A DNA stretch of 9,096 bases from Phytoactinopolyspora endophytica (GTDB taxonomy: Bacteria > Actinomycetota > Actinomycetes > Jiangellales > Jiangellaceae), in the NCBI RefSeq assembly GCF_004138495.1, contig NZ_ML142854.1, positions 10,224 through 19,319 on the forward strand, written 5' to 3'. Of this stretch, positions 1 to 6,551 are shown piece by piece (within the stretch, counting starts at the first letter, position 1; each line of letters begins with the position of its first letter). The position numbers and the translations under genes were made by a program. The notes under the pieces are model-generated. The model was not told the DNA's origin. It worked only from the letters and a program-made list of their open reading frames with translations, and searched no databases.

Positions 1-522
1 GACGACGCGCGCACGGTCGACGGCGTGCCGAGCCAGATCCGCGCGGTGGCGGGCGCGCTCGGCGTCCCCGGCGCCGGCGAGGCGTTGATCGAACGGACTC
101 AGGACGAGATCTCCGGTGCGATGGGTATGGCGCCCGATGACGGCGACCCGCTACGGATCGCTTTCCTCTACATGCGTGGCGGAATGGTGCAGCTGCTGGC
201 CGGTCCTGGTTCTGGGGCCGACGCGATGATTCAGGCGATCGGGGCGGTCGACGTCGGGACCGACCTGGGGCTGGACCGGTCGTTCACGCAGGTCACCTCC
301 GAGGCGCTGATCGAGGCCGCACCGGACGTGATCATCATGATGTCCGAAGGGCTGAGCTCCATCGGCGGCGCCGACGGCCTGGAGAAGATCCCCGGCGTCG
401 CCCAGACTCCCGCTGGTGAGAACCAGCGGGTGGTCGACATGGACGACACACAGCTGCTCAGTTTCGGGCCGCGCACCGGTCAGACCATCGCCGCTCTTGC
501 CGAAGCCGTCTACGCGCCGTGA
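1..522 (+). CDS. hmuT: Haem ABC transporter substrate-binding protein HmuT (3' part)
   Basis: This is the C-terminal 173 residues of a haem-binding lipoprotein of the periplasmic-binding-protein family (TroA/BtuF fold), which captures haem outside the membrane and passes it to HmuUV. The frame is open from base 1, so the signal peptide, lipobox and N-terminal lobe lie outside the window. Visible features are FLYMRGG (Tyr at codon 57, Arg two residues on), LLAGPGSGADAMIQAIG, an APDVIIMM strand and the C-terminal stretch GVAQTPAG...MDDTQLLSFGPRTGQTI, all typical of actinobacterial HmuT. The Tyr-x-Arg pair matches the C-lobe haem-ligand Tyr and its partner Arg known from corynebacterial HmuT; that equivalence is inferred from the motif. 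The TGA stop overlaps the GTG start of hmuU by 4 bp, which implies translational coupling. The operon promoter and any iron-responsive operator lie upstream of the window. A cobalamin or siderophore binding protein is a less likely alternative. Confidence 0.9.
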   Translation, partial: DDARTVDGVPSQIRAVAGALGVPGAGEALIERTQDEISGAMGMAPDDGDPLRIAFLYMRGGMVQLLAGPGSGADAMIQAIGAVDVGTDLGLDRSFTQVTSEALIEAAPDVIIMMSEGLSSIGGADGLEKIPGVAQTPAGENQRVVDMDDTQLLSFGPRTGQTIAALAEAVYAP

Positions 523-1748
523 GCACGGAGATCTCCACGACCGCGCAGCACGCTGACCAGGGAACGGGCGACGCTGCTCAGACAGGCTCGTCTCGTGCTC
601 GGCGGGACCGAAAAACGGACATCGAGGCTCGTGCGGGCGGCTCGACCGCGCCCGTGCGAGCCCGGCGTGCTCGGGCGACGTTGCTGATCGGTGGGTTGGC
701 CGCCGCCTTGGTCCTGGTCACGGTGGTGTCGGCCGGCCGTGGGCAGCTGGAGATCTCTCCCGGGGAGGTCACCGGTTCGGTGATGCATCGGCTGGACAGC
801 GGGCTCGAGTGGTTGCTCACCCGGGTCGGGATCACCGTCGACCTGCCGCTGGACATCGGTTCTCTGCCTTCGCACGCGCAAGGTGAGAACACGCTGTGGT
901 TAGTACGCTTCCCTCGCGTAGTGCTCGCGATCCTGGTGGGCGCGGCGCTGGCCACGGCCGGGGCGTTGATGCAAGGCATCTTCGGCAACCCACTGGCCGA
1001 GCCGGCCCTCATCGGCGTCTCGCCCGGAGCGGCGGTCGGGGCCAGCCTGGTGTTCGTCACGGGTGCGAGCTTCCTCGGTGAGTGGACAGCGCCGGCTGCT
1101 GCGTTCACCACCGGGCTGTTCGCGACGCTCCTCGTATACGCGTTGTCCCGGTCGGGCGGGCGCACCGAGGTGGTGACGCTGATGCTGACCGGGGTGGCGG
1201 TGACGGCGGTGGCGTTCGCACTCGTCGCCTTCAACACGTTCGTCGCCAACCCTGAGGCTCGCGAGCAGATCGTGTTCTGGCAGCTCGGTAGCCTCAACGG
1301 AGCCCGCTGGCCGGCCGTGAACGCGGTGCTGCCCTTCGTGTGCGTGGGTCTGGTCGTCGCTGTGGTGTTGGCTCGATCGCTGGACCTGCTGTCTCTGGGG
1401 GACAAAGCGGCGCGTCATCTCGGCGTCAACGTGGAACGGCTCCGGATCGTCGCCATCGTCGTGGTGGCGATGCTGGTCGGCTCGGGTGTGGCGTTCGCGG
1501 GCGTGATCGGCTTCGTCGGGCTCGTCGTCCCACACCTGATGCGCATGGTCGCCGGGCCTGGTCACCGGGTGCTGCTGCCGGCGAGCGCGCTCGGTGGCGC
1601 GGTGCTCCTGGTCGGCGCCGACCTGGTAGCCCGCACAGCGATCCAGTACGCGGATCTTCCGCTCGGCATGCTGACCGCGCTGGTGGGTGGGCCGTTCTTC
1701 TTCTGGCTGCTGCGCCGCACCCGCAGCCGGGCGGGAGGCTGGGCATGA
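519..1748 (+). CDS. hmuU: Haem ABC transporter permease HmuU (FecCD family)
   Basis: Inner-membrane permease of the FecCD/BtuC family; two copies form the haem channel that pairs with HmuV. The 409-residue protein has about ten hydrophobic segments: one at about 54-72, then a set from about 131 to 398. Family hallmarks are RFPRVVLAILVGAALATAG (130-148), MQGIFGNPLAEPALIGVSPG (151-170), the cytoplasmic coupling stretch SLGDKAARHLGV (292-303), FAGVIGFVGLVVPHLMRMV (326-344) and DLPLGMLTALVGGPFFFWLL (379-398). The GTG start at 519 overlaps the hmuT stop (GTGA). There is no good Shine-Dalgarno just before it, so translation probably depends on coupling to hmuT. The first 50 or so residues are polar, Arg-rich and low in hydrophobics, and form a cytosolic extension longer than in BtuC; a later start cannot be excluded. 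The TGA stop overlaps the hmuV ATG (ATGA). Confidence 0.93.
   Translation: MSTEISTTAQHADQGTGDAAQTGSSRARRDRKTDIEARAGGSTAPVRARRARATLLIGGLAAALVLVTVVSAGRGQLEISPGEVTGSVMHRLDSGLEWLLTRVGITVDLPLDIGSLPSHAQGENTLWLVRFPRVVLAILVGAALATAGALMQGIFGNPLAEPALIGVSPGAAVGASLVFVTGASFLGEWTAPAAAFTTGLFATLLVYALSRSGGRTEVVTLMLTGVAVTAVAFALVAFNTFVANPEAREQIVFWQLGSLNGARWPAVNAVLPFVCVGLVVAVVLARSLDLLSLGDKAARHLGVNVERLRIVAIVVVAMLVGSGVAFAGVIGFVGLVVPHLMRMVAGPGHRVLLPASALGGAVLLVGADLVARTAIQYADLPLGMLTALVGGPFFFWLLRRTRSRAGGWA
1733..1738 (+). promoter_or_regulatory. Shine-Dalgarno that fixes the hmuV start
   Basis: GGGAGG lies 6 nt before the ATG at 1745, inside the last codons of hmuU. The same reading frame is open for 405 bases further upstream, back to 1340, but that part overlaps hmuU. 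The Shine-Dalgarno and the ATGA overlap together favour 1745 as the true start. Confidence 0.75.
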
Positions 1749-2569
1749 GCCGGCTGCTTGCGCCGCGTCGCCGACGGATGCCGTCCCGCATCGGTCCCGG
1801 TGAAGCTGTCGCGGCGGTGCGCGGGGCCGGCGTGGTACTGGGTGGGGCGCAGATTCTGCACGACGTCTCCCTCGATGTCCGTACGTCAGAGGTGCTGGCG
1901 CTGGTCGGGCCGAACGGCGCGGGCAAGTCGACTCTGCTGTCGGTGCTGACCGGTGACATACGACCGGAGAAGGGGACAGCCGAGCTGTGCGGACGCGCCA
2001 CCCACGAATGGTCTGCGGCGGAGTCCGCGATGCGCCGAGCAGTTCTGCTCCAGCAGGTCAACCTGTCGTTCCCGTTCACCGTCGTCGAGGTGGTGGCGAT
2101 GGGGCGCGCCCCGTGGGCCGGCACCGAACGGGAGAACGACGACGAGGCGGCGATCGCCGAGGCGATGGCCGTCGCCGATGTGGGCGCTTTCGCGGAGCGC
2201 CGGTTCAACACGCTGTCCGGGGGTGAGCGCGCACGGGTGGCGTTGGCCCGGGTGCTGGCCCAGCGCACCCAGTTGGTGCTGCTCGACGAACCGACCGCGG
2301 CGCTGGATCTGCACCATCAGGAGATGGTGCTCGCCGTCGCCCGGCAGCGAGCAGCAGCGGGAGACGCCGTCGTCGTGGTGCTGCACGACCTCAACCTGGC
2401 GGCTGGATACGCCGATCGAGTGGCGGTACTCTCTCGCGGTGCGCTGGCATCCGTGGGCTCCGCGTCCGAGGTCCTCACAAGTGAGCTGCTGAGCGATGTG
2501 TACACGCATGATGTGGAGGTGCTCAAGCACCCGCGCGGTGCTGCGCCGATCATCCTGCCGCGTCGGTGA
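1745..2569 (+). CDS. hmuV: Haem ABC transporter ATP-binding protein HmuV
   Basis: Cytoplasmic ATPase that drives haem import through HmuU (EC 7.6.2.5 family). The 274-residue protein carries a full set of ABC motifs: Walker A GPNGAGKST (55-63), Q-loop around LLQQVNLSFPF (Q103/Q104), a signature LSGGERARVALAR (157-169), Walker B LVLLDEPTAALD (177-188) and H-loop VLHDLN (His214). The segment TVVEVVAMGRAPW after the Q-loop and the HHQ after Walker B are typical of the FecE/BtuD/HmuV importer branch rather than exporters. Length matches the family. The N-terminus is basic (four consecutive Arg at 8-11); Met12 is a possible alternative start, but ATG 1745 has a good Shine-Dalgarno and the 4-bp overlap with hmuU. 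It is the last gene of the visible hmuTUV operon, followed by a convergent gene. Confidence 0.93.
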   Translation: MSRLLAPRRRRMPSRIGPGEAVAAVRGAGVVLGGAQILHDVSLDVRTSEVLALVGPNGAGKSTLLSVLTGDIRPEKGTAELCGRATHEWSAAESAMRRAVLLQQVNLSFPFTVVEVVAMGRAPWAGTERENDDEAAIAEAMAVADVGAFAERRFNTLSGGERARVALARVLAQRTQLVLLDEPTAALDLHHQEMVLAVARQRAAAGDAVVVVLHDLNLAAGYADRVAVLSRGALASVGSASEVLTSELLSDVYTHDVEVLKHPRGAAPIILPRR

Positions 2570-2595
2570 GCAGCCGCCGCTTGGCCCAGAGACTC

Positions 2596-2625
2596 CAGGG
2601 CGTCAGATCCATCAGGCACGCCCTG
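2596..2625. terminator. Candidate hairpin terminator between hmuV and tetR
   Basis: The 89-bp spacer between the convergent hmuV and tetR stops holds a perfect 8-bp inverted repeat, CAGGGCGT (2596-2603) and ACGCCCTG (2618-2625), with a 14-nt loop. The right arm runs into a tandem 8-bp duplication, CTGAGAGG at 2623-2630 and 2631-2638, followed by a pyrimidine-rich stretch (TTTCCCCACCTCCTTCTC). There is no clean U-tract on either strand, so this is a weak terminator call based mainly on position. Confidence 0.4.
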
Positions 2626-2658
2626 AGAGGCTGAGAGGCTTTCCCCACCTCCTTCTCG

Positions 2659-3426
2659 TCATTGCTGACTGTCTGCGGAGGGCCCGTCGATGTAGAGCTG
2701 CAGACCATCGAGGAGGCGGACTAGTCCGAAGTCGAGGAACTGGTCGTGCGTCCACGAGAAGGTGTCCGCGGACAGGCTGGCCATGGTGGGGTAGTCGCCG
2801 CTCTCCATCGCCTTGGTGAGCAGCGGCTCCTGAGCCTCCCAGAACTCCTCCGTGCTGACGCCGGTCAGCTCTTCTGCCCGTTTCTCGCCGAGGTACGAGC
2901 GCGCCGTGCTCTCCACGAAGTTGAACACCATGCTGATCACCATGATCATCTCGGGATCACTCAGCTGTGTGGTGGCGCGGAGGTGTCGCAAGACATACTC
3001 CAGGTCGGCGAGACCGTTCGGACCGAGCAGCGGGCGGCTCTGGTCCACGAACGGATACCACGGGTGGTCCAGGCAGAGCTGCCAATGTTCACGTGCCGAG
3101 GACTCGAGCAGGTCCCGCCAGCCGAGTTCAGGTGCGTCCGGGATCTCCGGGGGTGGGCCGGACACCCGGTCGAGCATGAGGTCGAGCAGCTCGCTCTTGC
3201 CAGGGACATATCGGTAGAGCGACATGGTCCCGACGTCCAGTTTGGTGGCCACCTTCCGCATGGACAGGGCCTCTAAGCCCTCGGCGTCGGCGATCTCGAT
3301 GGCGGCAGTCACGATCCGGTCGAGGGTGAGCCCGGGTTTCGGTCCGCGGGTGGGCCGTTCGCGCAGGTTCCACAGCAGTTCGATGCTTCGATGGACATCA
3401 CCGCTGCCGCTGTACTCGGTCGTCAT
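2659..3426 (-). CDS. TetR family transcriptional regulator, probable repressor of the adjacent exporter
   Basis: A 255-residue TetR-type regulator. The N-terminus MTTEYSGSGD followed by RPTRGPKPGLTLDRIV is the typical opening of actinobacterial TetR proteins encoded beside drug-export ABC genes. The helix-turn-helix lies at about 57-78 (KVATKLDVGTMSLYRYVPGK). The rest is helical with the hydrophobic, aromatic-rich core expected of a TetR_C_1-type ligand-binding domain (for example HPWYPFV at 121-127 and a helix at 160-180). The ATG at 3424-3426 fits the family start, but no good Shine-Dalgarno precedes it; the leader instead contains a large hairpin (3442-3499). The gene is divergent from drrA and shares a 200-bp control region with operator-like dyads, so it most likely represses itself and drrAB until a drug-like ligand binds. 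The ligand is unknown. Confidence 0.92.
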   Translation of the reverse strand: MTTEYSGSGDVHRSIELLWNLRERPTRGPKPGLTLDRIVTAAIEIADAEGLEALSMRKVATKLDVGTMSLYRYVPGKSELLDLMLDRVSGPPPEIPDAPELGWRDLLESSAREHWQLCLDHPWYPFVDQSRPLLGPNGLADLEYVLRHLRATTQLSDPEMIMVISMVFNFVESTARSYLGEKRAEELTGVSTEEFWEAQEPLLTKAMESGDYPTMASLSADTFSWTHDQFLDFGLVRLLDGLQLYIDGPSADSQQ

Positions 3427-3441
3427 GGTGCTGACAGCTTA

Positions 3442-3499
3442 GACGCCTCTTGGGCCGCGCGACTCGCCTGATGCGGTGACTCGCGCGGCCCACGGCGTC
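3442..3499. repeat. Long GC-rich hairpin in the tetR leader
   Basis: Perfect 12-bp arms TGGGCCGCGCGA (3451-3462) and TCGCGCGGCCCA (3481-3492) are extended outwards by 6-bp arms GACGCC (3442-3447) and GGCGTC (3494-3499) across a small 3/1-nt internal loop. That gives 18 bp of stem and an 18-nt loop. It begins 15 bases upstream of the tetR ATG, so it would lie in the tetR mRNA leader if transcription starts near 3580. No U-tract follows it on either strand, so a simple terminator is not indicated. The sequence shows the structure; its role (attenuation, mRNA stability, operator or a dispersed palindromic repeat) is unknown. Confidence 0.75.
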
Positions 3500-3554
3500 G
3501 TTGGCGGTATCGCTGCCGTCGTTCGGCGCTGTCCGGCCCGGTCCCGGAATAAGT

Positions 3555-3590
3555 GCGTGCGCTGTACGCGTTCACGGGTATAGTGTACGC
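3555..3590. promoter_or_regulatory. Probable TetR operator pair and drrA promoter
   Basis: Two related 15-bp imperfect dyads lie in the tetR-drrA divergent spacer: GCGTGCGCTGTACGC (3555-3569) and GGGTATAGTGTACGC (3576-3590). Both end in TGTACGC, and their centres are 21 bp apart, about two helical turns. The second contains TATAGT (3579-3584), a good -10 for drrA; no convincing -35 is seen at 16-18 bp. Its complement, TACACT/TATACC, could serve as -10 for tetR. The pattern fits a TetR dimer (or two) blocking both divergent promoters. That is inference from position and symmetry. Confidence 0.6.
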
Positions 3591-3626
3591 AATTGAGCGT
3601 GCTGTGCATAGCAGAGAGGAGGCGCA

Positions 3627-4625
3627 GTGATATCCACCGAACCCGCGATCGTCGCCAAAGGGCTTCGGAAGCACTACAAAGACAAGCGCGCCCTTGACGG
3701 TTTCGACCTCGTCGTACCGCAGGGAACGGTCTATGGCTTGCTCGGCCCGAACGGAGCGGGAAAGACGACGGCGGTGAGAATTCTGGCCACGCTGGTCAGG
3801 CTGGATGGCGGGCAGGCCGAGGTGGCCGGATTCAACGTCGCCACGCAGGCACGTCAGGTCCGCCGGCGGATCGGCTTCACTGGTCAGTACGCCGCCGTCG
3901 ACGAGGTGCTGACGGGCAGGCAGAACCTTCGGATGTTCGGCCGCCTGTTCCACTTGGGCGCGAAGGGAGCGATCCGTCGTGCGGACGAGCTGTTGGAGCA
4001 GTTCGGACTCGTCGACGCCGCGGACAAGGGAATCAAGGAGTACAGCGGGGGAATGCGCCGCCGTCTTGACCTTGCGGCCAGCATGATCCTCGCACCGCAG
4101 GTGCTGTTCCTCGACGAGCCGACCACCGGGCTGGATCCACGGGGCCGGAATGAGGTGTGGGAGGCGGTCCGCTCTCTGGTTGCCGAAGGGACGACAGTGC
4201 TTCTCACCACGCAGTACCTTGACGAGGCAGACCAGCTCGCCGAGCGGATAGCCGTGATCGACCGCGGCCGGGTGATCGCCGACGACACACCCGCGGAGCT
4301 GAAGAATCACATCGGCGGCGACCGCGTGGAGGTCGTGGCGCATGAAGTCGCCGATATCCCCGCGGTAGCCAAGGTGGTGGCCCGCGTCTCGTCTGGTGAG
4401 CCGGAGATCGATGGGGAGAGCCGCCGGGTCCACGGGGCGGTGACCGACAGAGTCGGGGCGCTGACCGAGGTAGCACGAACTCTTCAGGACGCCGGCGTCG
4501 GCGTCGAGGACATCGGCCTGCGTCGCCCGACCTTGGACGAGGTGTTCCTGACTCTCACCGGCCACCCGGCCGAGGAAGAGCCGTCGACTGCCGAGCAGAC
4601 CGAGAAGGAAGAGGAGAAGCAGTAG
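3627..4625 (+). CDS. drrA: DrrA-type ABC exporter ATP-binding protein
   Basis: ATPase subunit of a DrrAB-type (daunorubicin-resistance family) ABC-2 exporter, predicted to power drug or lipid efflux through the next gene product. The 332 residues show Walker A GPNGAGKTT (40-48), Q-loop Gln87 in GFTGQYAAVDE, signature YSGGMRRRLDLA (139-150) and Walker B VLFLDEPTTGLD (159-170). The switch motif is TTQYLDEAD, with Gln196 where most ABC proteins have His; this is usual in the DrrA branch. The C-terminal domain ends with the DrrA-type motif LRRPTLDEVFLTLTGH (298-313) and a short acidic Glu/Lys tail. The start is GTG 3627 with AGAGAGGAGG at 3613-3622, spaced 4 nt. The stop directly abuts the drrB ATG, so the two are co-translated. 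The substrate cannot be read from sequence; the symbol is a family-level assignment. Confidence 0.9.
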   Translation: MISTEPAIVAKGLRKHYKDKRALDGFDLVVPQGTVYGLLGPNGAGKTTAVRILATLVRLDGGQAEVAGFNVATQARQVRRRIGFTGQYAAVDEVLTGRQNLRMFGRLFHLGAKGAIRRADELLEQFGLVDAADKGIKEYSGGMRRRLDLAASMILAPQVLFLDEPTTGLDPRGRNEVWEAVRSLVAEGTTVLLTTQYLDEADQLAERIAVIDRGRVIADDTPAELKNHIGGDRVEVVAHEVADIPAVAKVVARVSSGEPEIDGESRRVHGAVTDRVGALTEVARTLQDAGVGVEDIGLRRPTLDEVFLTLTGHPAEEEPSTAEQTEKEEEKQ

Positions 4626-5471
4626 ATGAGCACACCAAGCGTGGAGTCCACCACGCTCACGACGGAGCTCGACGGCCCAGGCCGGCGGCTGTACTGGGCC
4701 GCGGCGGACTCCTGGACCATCGTCCGTCGTGGCTTGACGCACTATGTCCGGCAGCCGAGCAACATCGCCTGGCAGCTGGGCTTCCCGATCGTCTCGGTTC
4801 TGCTGTTCGGGTACGTGTTCGGCAGCGCGATGTCCGTGCCCGGAGGCGGTGACTACCGGGAGTTCCTCATGCCCGGCATGTTCGGCATGACGATGGCGAT
4901 GGGGTTCATGAACACCGCCTACGTCGTGGTCTACGACACCGCCCGGGGCGTCACCGACAGGTTCCGCTCGATGCCGATGGCACCTTCGGCCGTCGTCACG
5001 GGCCGGGGCGGAAGTGACCTGATCGGCGCCAGCCTCGACCTGCTCGTGCTCGGCCTGACCGCACTGGTGGTCGGGTGGCGTTCGGACGGTGGCCTACTGG
5101 CGACGCTGGGGGGCTTCGCGCTGTTCCTCCTGCTGCGGTTCGCGCTGATCTGGGTCGGCGTGTGGCTGGGCATGCTGGTGCCGAACGAGGAGGCGGCCGG
5201 CAGCCTGTTCGCGGTGGCGTTCCCGTTCGCGATGATCTCCAGCGTGTTCGTCGCGCCGGCGCTCATGCCGGACTGGCTCGGCGCGATCGCAATGTGGAAC
5301 CCTGTGTCATCGACCGTGACGGCAGCCCGTGAGCTGTTCGGCAACCCGGTCGCGCTGGGCGACTCATGGGTCGAGCAGAACGCGCTGCTGATGGCGGTCG
5401 TCTGGCCGCTCGTCATCACGGCGGTCTTCCTCCCGCTGGCTGTCCGTCGATTCCAGCGTCTCAGCCGGTGA
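4626..5471 (+). CDS. drrB: DrrB-type ABC-2 exporter permease
   Basis: Membrane subunit of the DrrAB-type exporter. The 281-residue protein has a polar N-terminus (1-45) and about six membrane segments, near 49-67, 81-102, 131-150, 157-185, 192-212 and 253-273. This is the ABC-2 permease layout and usual length. The family stretch [20 protein letters not shown] (107-126) after the second segment is characteristic of DrrB-like permeases. The ATG at 4626 follows the drrA TAG with no gap, and GAGGAG at 4611-4616 lies 9 nt upstream inside the drrA tail. The last 108 bases (5364-5471) also encode, on the opposite strand, the C-terminal tail of the EamA transporter gene. Regulation is presumably shared with drrA through the divergent TetR protein. 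Substrate unknown. Confidence 0.9.
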   Translation: MSTPSVESTTLTTELDGPGRRLYWAAADSWTIVRRGLTHYVRQPSNIAWQLGFPIVSVLLFGYVFGSAMSVPGGGDYREFLMPGMFGMTMAMGFMNTAYVVVYDTARGVTDRFRSMPMAPSAVVTGRGGSDLIGASLDLLVLGLTALVVGWRSDGGLLATLGGFALFLLLRFALIWVGVWLGMLVPNEEAAGSLFAVAFPFAMISSVFVAPALMPDWLGAIAMWNPVSSTVTAARELFGNPVALGDSWVEQNALLMAVVWPLVITAVFLPLAVRRFQRLSR

Positions 5472-6482
5472 CGGCGCCCCCCGGGTGGAGTGGGCTGGGT
5501 CCTTAAGGCAGTCAGCGGAGCGGGCTGGGTGCCGAGGGCTTTGCCTAAGGCCGAGGGCGATACCGGCGCCACAGAGCAGGACGCCGGCCAGGGCCGGTAT
5601 CGCCCAGGTCGAGCTACCGATCGCCACGCCGGCGAGGTAGCCGGAGATCGGCATCACACCGATGAAGAGGCCGGCTCTGTCGGCGCCCAGACGTGCCACG
5701 CCGCTGTACCAGAGCAGGAACGCGACGGCGGTGGTGCCTACCGCCATGTACAGCAACGCCAAGGCCTCCGTGGCGGTGGGTGCCTGCAGTCCTGACTCCT
5801 GGGTGACGACACTCACCACGGCTAGCATCGGTGCCGCGATCAGGCACGTGCCGGTGGAGAGCTGCAGCGGTGTGAGCTCTTTGAGCACGGGGACAGCCAG
5901 CAGTGTGAACGCCGCCTCACACGCGAGGAAGGCGATCGCGTAGGGCCACGCGACCAGCGGGGCAGCGGTGGCGCCGTGGACCAACACGATGCCGGTGACG
6001 ACGACGGCGCTGCCGGCGGCGGTTCCCAGCCGAATTCGATGACCTCCGGCGAGTGGCCCGAGCAGCGCCAGGACCAACGGCGCGGCGCCGACCACGGCCG
6101 CCATGAATGCCGGGTCCGCGTGCCGGGTTCCCTCGATGAGTAGCCAGTTGAAGGCGGCCAGGCCGGTGGCGGCGATCGCGGTCAGCCGGATCGCCGTGCC
6201 CAGAGTGACACCGGTGAGCGTGGCCGTCGCCGCTCGGATGCGGCGAAGCGGCGAGACTGTGGCTCGATCCGGCACAGGTGAGGGTGTGCGGGCGACGAGA
6301 ACCGCCATGAGGATGAGGCCTGCCAGCAGGTACCGCCATCCCTGGCCCGCCAGGACCGGATAGCCTTCCAGCGACGGAGCGATCGCGATCGAGGTCCCGA
6401 CGATCGTCATGCCGGCCGCGCATGTCGTCGCGCCGAGCGTGGTGGAGGACGGCGTGCGGGACCGGGAGCGTGCGAGGTTCAC
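5364..6482 (-). CDS. EamA/DMT family transporter with extended C-terminal tail
   Basis: Ten-segment drug/metabolite transporter of the EamA (RhaT) type, likely an exporter of a small metabolite or amino acid. Two internally related halves are visible, at about 13-168 and 176-312. The first has [30 protein letters not shown] residues at 111-136 and the second has [20 protein letters not shown] (247-266) followed by [20 protein letters not shown], all typical of the family. The start taken is GTG 6480-6482 with only a weak Shine-Dalgarno. Met25 would cut the first membrane segment, so the upstream start is preferred. Family members usually stop soon after the tenth segment (here about residue 312). 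This one continues for 60 hydrophilic residues, rich in Arg, Asp and Pro, of which the last 35 or so are antisense to the end of drrB. It is divergent from the MocR regulator, 42 bp away, which probably controls it. Confidence 0.85.
   Translation of the reverse strand: MNLARSRSRTPSSTTLGATTCAAGMTIVGTSIAIAPSLEGYPVLAGQGWRYLLAGLILMAVLVARTPSPVPDRATVSPLRRIRAATATLTGVTLGTAIRLTAIAATGLAAFNWLLIEGTRHADPAFMAAVVGAAPLVLALLGPLAGGHRIRLGTAAGSAVVVTGIVLVHGATAAPLVAWPYAIAFLACEAAFTLLAVPVLKELTPLQLSTGTCLIAAPMLAVVSVVTQESGLQAPTATEALALLYMAVGTTAVAFLLWYSGVARLGADRAGLFIGVMPISGYLAGVAIGSSTWAIPALAGVLLCGAGIALGLRQSPRHPARSADCLKDPAHSTRGAPSPAETLESTDSQREEDRRDDERPDDRHQQRVLLDP
5487..5530. repeat. Direct repeat, 14-bp units 30 bp apart
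   Basis: GGAGTGGGCTGGGT (5487-5500) and GGAGCGGGCTGGGT (5517-5530) match at 13 of 14 positions with a 30-bp period. They sit just past the drrB stop and inside the C-terminal tail of the EamA gene on the other strand, so the period equals ten codons there. A second short direct repeat, CCGAGGGC, follows at 5532-5539 and 5551-5558. The repeats suggest that the tail-coding DNA arose from duplicated spacer sequence. Confidence 0.6.
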
Positions 6483-6492
6483 AGATGGAACT

Positions 6493-6551
6493 CTGGTCCA
6501 GAAACTGGCCTATAGACAGGGCCAGTGTTGAAGTGTTTCACTGTGCCAGTG
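6493..6551. promoter_or_regulatory. Probable MocR operator and divergent promoter region
   Basis: The 42-bp gap between the two divergent start codons, together with the first codons of the MocR gene, is packed with CTGG/CCAG half-sites: CTGG 6493-6496, CCAG 6498-6501, CTGG 6505-6508, CCAG 6522-6525 and CCAG 6546-6549. They form three dyads: CCAG-AAA-CTGG (6498-6508), ACTGGCC/GGCCAGT around a 9-nt spacer (6504-6526) and CACTG-TGC-CAGTG (6539-6551). TATAGA at 6511-6516, inside the middle dyad, is a plausible -10 for the MocR gene. MocR regulators commonly bind such spaced repeats in divergent promoters; binding here is inferred. Confidence 0.6.

Noticed and set aside
578..1405. Minus-strand open frame opposite hmuU
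   Set aside because: Ser/Thr/Arg/Ala-rich shadow of the FecCD permease with no family motif.
1340..1744. Possible 135-residue N-terminal extension of HmuV
   Set aside because: It overlaps hmuU completely, its sequence is Arg/Gly-rich with no domain, and a Shine-Dalgarno with an ATGA overlap supports the start at 1745.
3601..3612. Third operator (GCTGTGCATAGC, 10 of 12 symmetric)
   Set aside because: Its half-sites differ from TGTACGC and its centre is not in phase with the other two; kept only as a remark.
4200..4230. Loss of the catalytic H-loop in DrrA (Gln196) as a sign of a dead ATPase
   Set aside because: TTQYLDEAD is the normal form in the DrrA branch, so the change is not evidence of inactivity.
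3423..4742. Long open frame on the minus strand, opposite drrA
   Set aside because: It is antisense to a gene with full ABC motifs, has no recognisable domain, and is rich in Arg, His, Leu and Gly as expected of a GC-rich shadow frame.
5501..5508. Palindrome CCTTAAGG downstream of drrB as a terminator
   Set aside because: Only 8 bp with no loop and no U-tract; too short to support a terminator call.
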